Source: Biscogniauxia marginata
Taxonomy: Eukaryota; Ascomycota; Sordariomycetes; Xylariales; Xylariaceae
NCBI GenBank assembly: GCA_022695795.1
Contig: MU404078.1
Coordinates: 310,001-374,000 of the forward strand
Length of the DNA stretch: 64,000 nt
Direction: 5' to 3'
The notes under the pieces were generated by a model. The model was not told where the DNA came from, ran no database searches, and was given only the letters and a program-made list of their open reading frames with translations. How positions within the stretch are numbered: position 1 is the first letter of the stretch; every line of letters begins with the position of its first letter. Below are positions 61,001 through 64,000 of this stretch, piece by piece. The translations under genes were made by a program, and so were the position numbers.

Positions 61001-63681
61001 CTTCTAACTTTACACTACGTATTTTCGATGTGACGGGCCCGCCATCATTCCATGATTCTGTTCCTTATCCCTGCTCTCGTCTCTCTACCATACCCAGTCG
61101 AAATTAATTTAGGGCCAACAGGATTGTGTCCTACTCTCCTTTCCATATCTCACCATCGTAAGGTGTAAGAATAGCTTGGTCATATTGTGCTATTGATTAT
61201 ATAATGTAGTGTTTTCTGGCAAAGACCAACACAGTGTTATGTTATATCCAAAGTGCTAATCATTACGCATAATCATACTAGGCTTAGGAATTGCTCAAGA
61301 AAATATCTAATTGCCATTATTATTCCAAGGCATATCTATCTGACCCTGTCACGAACAAGATGCAAGTAAGTCAGCGGATTCTCTCTAGGATGATGACCTA
61401 TTAAAATATCATCTCTAATCAAGTCAATCTATTCAGGCCCTGTTAGCGACTTCGTGAATCATATACATCTCATTGGCCAGCTTAGTCAATACGACTATAG
61501 GCCTCTACTTGGATCTAAACAGCCAGCCTAAGTACCAAACGGGAAGCACCCCTTCTAAATCTACTTAGAAGATACTCTGTTTTCAGGCACTACATGACAT
61601 CACCGTTAGTCCAACAAGATAAAATCAGTATATGCCTGTACTACCCAATATCAGTCCTTGGTCTATGTGATGATCTTCACCGAGTTGTCAAGCAGGGTTT
61701 CCACGGTCCGCGTGGTCATCTCAGCTACCATATTAACGTCATGATAAGAAGCGGAATGTGGGTGTCACCTCCATCATACATCTACATAAAAAAAGAAATT
61801 CAGGGCTTTATCAGCTAGGACTGTGTTGATTTGATGCCAAAACTACAGCCGATGGTAGCCATCAACGCTACGTCAACCCTCCTAAAGGAAATAAGATAGA
61901 GATTATTATCATGTACCTAGTAACATCGATGAGGAGTTACTGATTTCTGTGACAATTGCCTCAATCTATGTACATTTATTCTCATAGCACACTTGCTTGA
62001 ATGGTAACCCTTTACACGTTAGAAACGGGAACATATCTTACTATTGGCTCTTTGGGGTTCACAGATACTACCAAAAGATTGGCTTGGCTCATTCCAGATA
62101 GATTTACATATTGAATGCTCAGGCTCAATGAAAATGGAACCACTCGATATTTCACGCTTGTATTGAGGGCTCATCATCGCAGGCTATTATTAACTACCGC
62201 TAGAGATTAACAACGGCCAGACTTAAGACCGATCACACCCCCTCGAAATTCACATAAATTTCTCTAGCAGGTCTTCGGAGTTAGTTATCAGCTAAATCCT
62301 AAGATACTGTAGCATTCATTTTGGCGAGGTGATATTGAATACTACTCAAATGATGCTGGTCATGAAAAGCTTCAGTACATCAATTTTCAACCATATCGAC
62401 TCACCAAAGAGTGGTAATTGACCAAACCGGTATGCCTACAGAGCTACCTATAGTCTTAACTAGACCAACGATGGAATACAAACGCTTTCATAAAAGGTTC
62501 ATAATCAACTCTATCCATATCTAGTCCATGCTCTCATCGGATGATCAAACAGTCAAATCCCAAGACAAACAAGTAACTTAGGACTTCTCTTCACGATCGG
62601 AAAAATAACAACACTGATCAGGTTATCCCTGTAAATAAGCGCAACATAGTTGCCAAACTAACCTGATAGACCTCATGTCTTCAACGCGACACAACATTTG
62701 AATATTTCATTTTAGATCTCTCACTAGTAATGAATACAAACCATAAATGGAACGGCTAGGACAGAGTGCTCACATAACTGTAAGTCTTTGCGGGCATAGA
62801 AAAGGGACTGAGTGCCGTGGGATAGAAGTTGACCGATTCTTAGGGGCCTGGCGAACTTTCATTGCCTTCATTTGAAACATGGTGGAATAATATCATCTGG
62901 CCTAATGTTGAAGCTTGTAGCCTATCAATTCATCCAACGCCCATATTATTAACATCACTTTACTACGACAACATTATCTTACCGACTCCAAGTACAGTGT
63001 CATCAAACTAACCCATTTTTTGCGTGCAGACTGACAACTTATACACTAATGAGAACGCTAAAGAATGTGACAGGAAAGGGTCAGGACACATCAACGAGTT
63101 ATAATACTTCTCACGACAACCCGTAGTAGGGGACTATGACATCAAGAATGTGTGTTTGGTGGTTATATACAATGTAGCGGTCGCAAATCCGCTATGACAT
63201 ATTCGAGACTTAAGCACCGACAACTCTGTGAGCTGTGGTTCATATGATATCAAAATACCAAGCATGCACTCCAGAAAATATGTATGATTCCCATATAAAG
63301 ATCCCATCCATGCCGACTCTAAAAAATACAAGCTGAAAGCGTGATAGATTGATATCTGCCCTTCAACTGCAATTTTTATATGTGCGGTAACTTCCCTCAG
63401 TCGTTTCCTGGGTGTTGGTTCCAGAGTATACCGAAAGAAGGGAATCGTATAGGAGCCTTGGAATCCCTTTAGCCATTATAGAGGTAGAACTTATCTTGCA
63501 TGTATGGCAAGAGCAATTCCTAGTCGTAGTACATACACCATATCAGTTATCTATCCCTGTTCGATCATGCTATACACCTGGTCCTCACTCTGAGCTTCGA
63601 CGTGATGGATAGCGATCTCCGGGGAGTGCTAGGAGTATCTAGTTCGCAGTCAGTCTAGATTGCCAGTCATTGGTATTATGA
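55081..63681. other. 8.6 kb gene-poor DNA of normal composition
   Basis: No frame here is convincing. The longest are 94-124 codons, lack known motifs and overlap frames on the other strand. A possible 3' splice site with a good pyrimidine tract (GCTAAGC..TTTACTTGCAG) is on the minus strand near 60372-60402, followed by an open frame to 60186, but I could not find a consistent upstream exon. A T-rich run lies at 58930-58970. The DNA is not RIP-like. Confidence 0.45.
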
Positions 63682-64000
63682 CGGTCAACATCATGGCATA
63701 GAGTACCGCGACCTAAAAATAACCATCCCCTGCGCCAACGGGGGGCGTTCGATTCGAAACCGAGCCTCATCACTGGGGACTCCGATTTGCGCTCAAAACA
63801 TGCCTTGTCCATTCGCGAGACGTACGAAACTATACGGTACATTCTGTCCAACAAGCAATCTCAACGTTTCCACAGTTGTGAATGCTGTCGTGTCAGATAC
63901 ACCATATGCAGTGAAGCCGCTCTGCTCTGCGACTGCACCCAGATCACCCTTCCTTGGGCCATCAGTGAGATCAAGGAAGACTTTGCGGGTTTGTGTCGAT
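63682..64000 (+). CDS. partial gene running off the right edge, Cys-rich, unknown
   Basis: A frame of 106 codons is open from just after a TGA (63679-63681) to the end of the window. It has no ATG, so it is either an internal exon or starts upstream across an intron. From about 63790 the translation looks protein-like: it includes [19 protein letters not shown], then a cluster of six cysteines (CECC, one later Cys, CDC) within about 21 residues, then [15 protein letters not shown]. Such a cluster could bind metal, but I do not recognise the family. The frame continues beyond the window. Confidence 0.4.

Noticed and set aside
63715..63790. tRNA-like TTCGATTC word
   Set aside because: No cloverleaf could be folded around it.

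Overview
The window looks like part of a nuclear chromosome of a filamentous ascomycete (Pezizomycotina) with a two-speed genome. Short blocks of ordinary base composition carry a few intron-containing genes with canonical short fungal introns (52-92 bp, GT..AG, CTRAC-type branch sites). They alternate with very AT-rich, gene-free blocks made of transposon copies degraded by C-to-T / G-to-A changes. The excess of TpA, the loss of CpA and the stop codons at former CAA/CAG codons are the signature of repeat-induced point mutation (RIP). I cannot name the species.

Layout: (1) 1-6.1 kb is an AT-rich block with palindromic MITE-like elements and a lightly mutated solo LTR (4010-4448) with a perfect 5-bp target duplication. 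(2) 6.1-17.05 kb is a gene block with a small Cys-rich/acidic protein (6422-6928), a 576-residue coiled-coil protein (8416-10146) and a four-exon FRE-type ferric reductase (14037-15973). (3) 17.05-48.4 kb is a large AT-rich block with three copies of one Ty3/gypsy chromodomain retrotransposon family: a complete copy on + (18346-25862), a complete copy on - (32230-39934) and a truncated copy on + (40894-44946). It also holds an extra LTR, a copia-like solo LTR, relics of a second retroelement family and two assembly gaps, each next to a tandem repeat. (4) 48.4-64 kb is gene-poor DNA of normal composition with one five-exon Zn2Cys6 transcription factor (51927-54884, minus) and an open frame running off the right edge (63682-64000).

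The most notable observation is that all three Ty3 copies carry, between the pol chromodomain and the 3' LTR, an extra reading frame in antisense orientation to gag-pol. Despite heavy RIP, the three copies share a cysteine pattern C-x2-C-x6-C-x8-C-x2-C-x7-C (with Cys-to-Tyr changes in the more mutated copies). The two clearest copies also have a charged, probably coiled-coil tail. This suggests the retrotransposon family carries its own zinc-binding regulatory-type protein. The LTRs come in three U3 types joined to one common R/U5, and six of seven LTRs keep an intact TCACGTGA palindrome.
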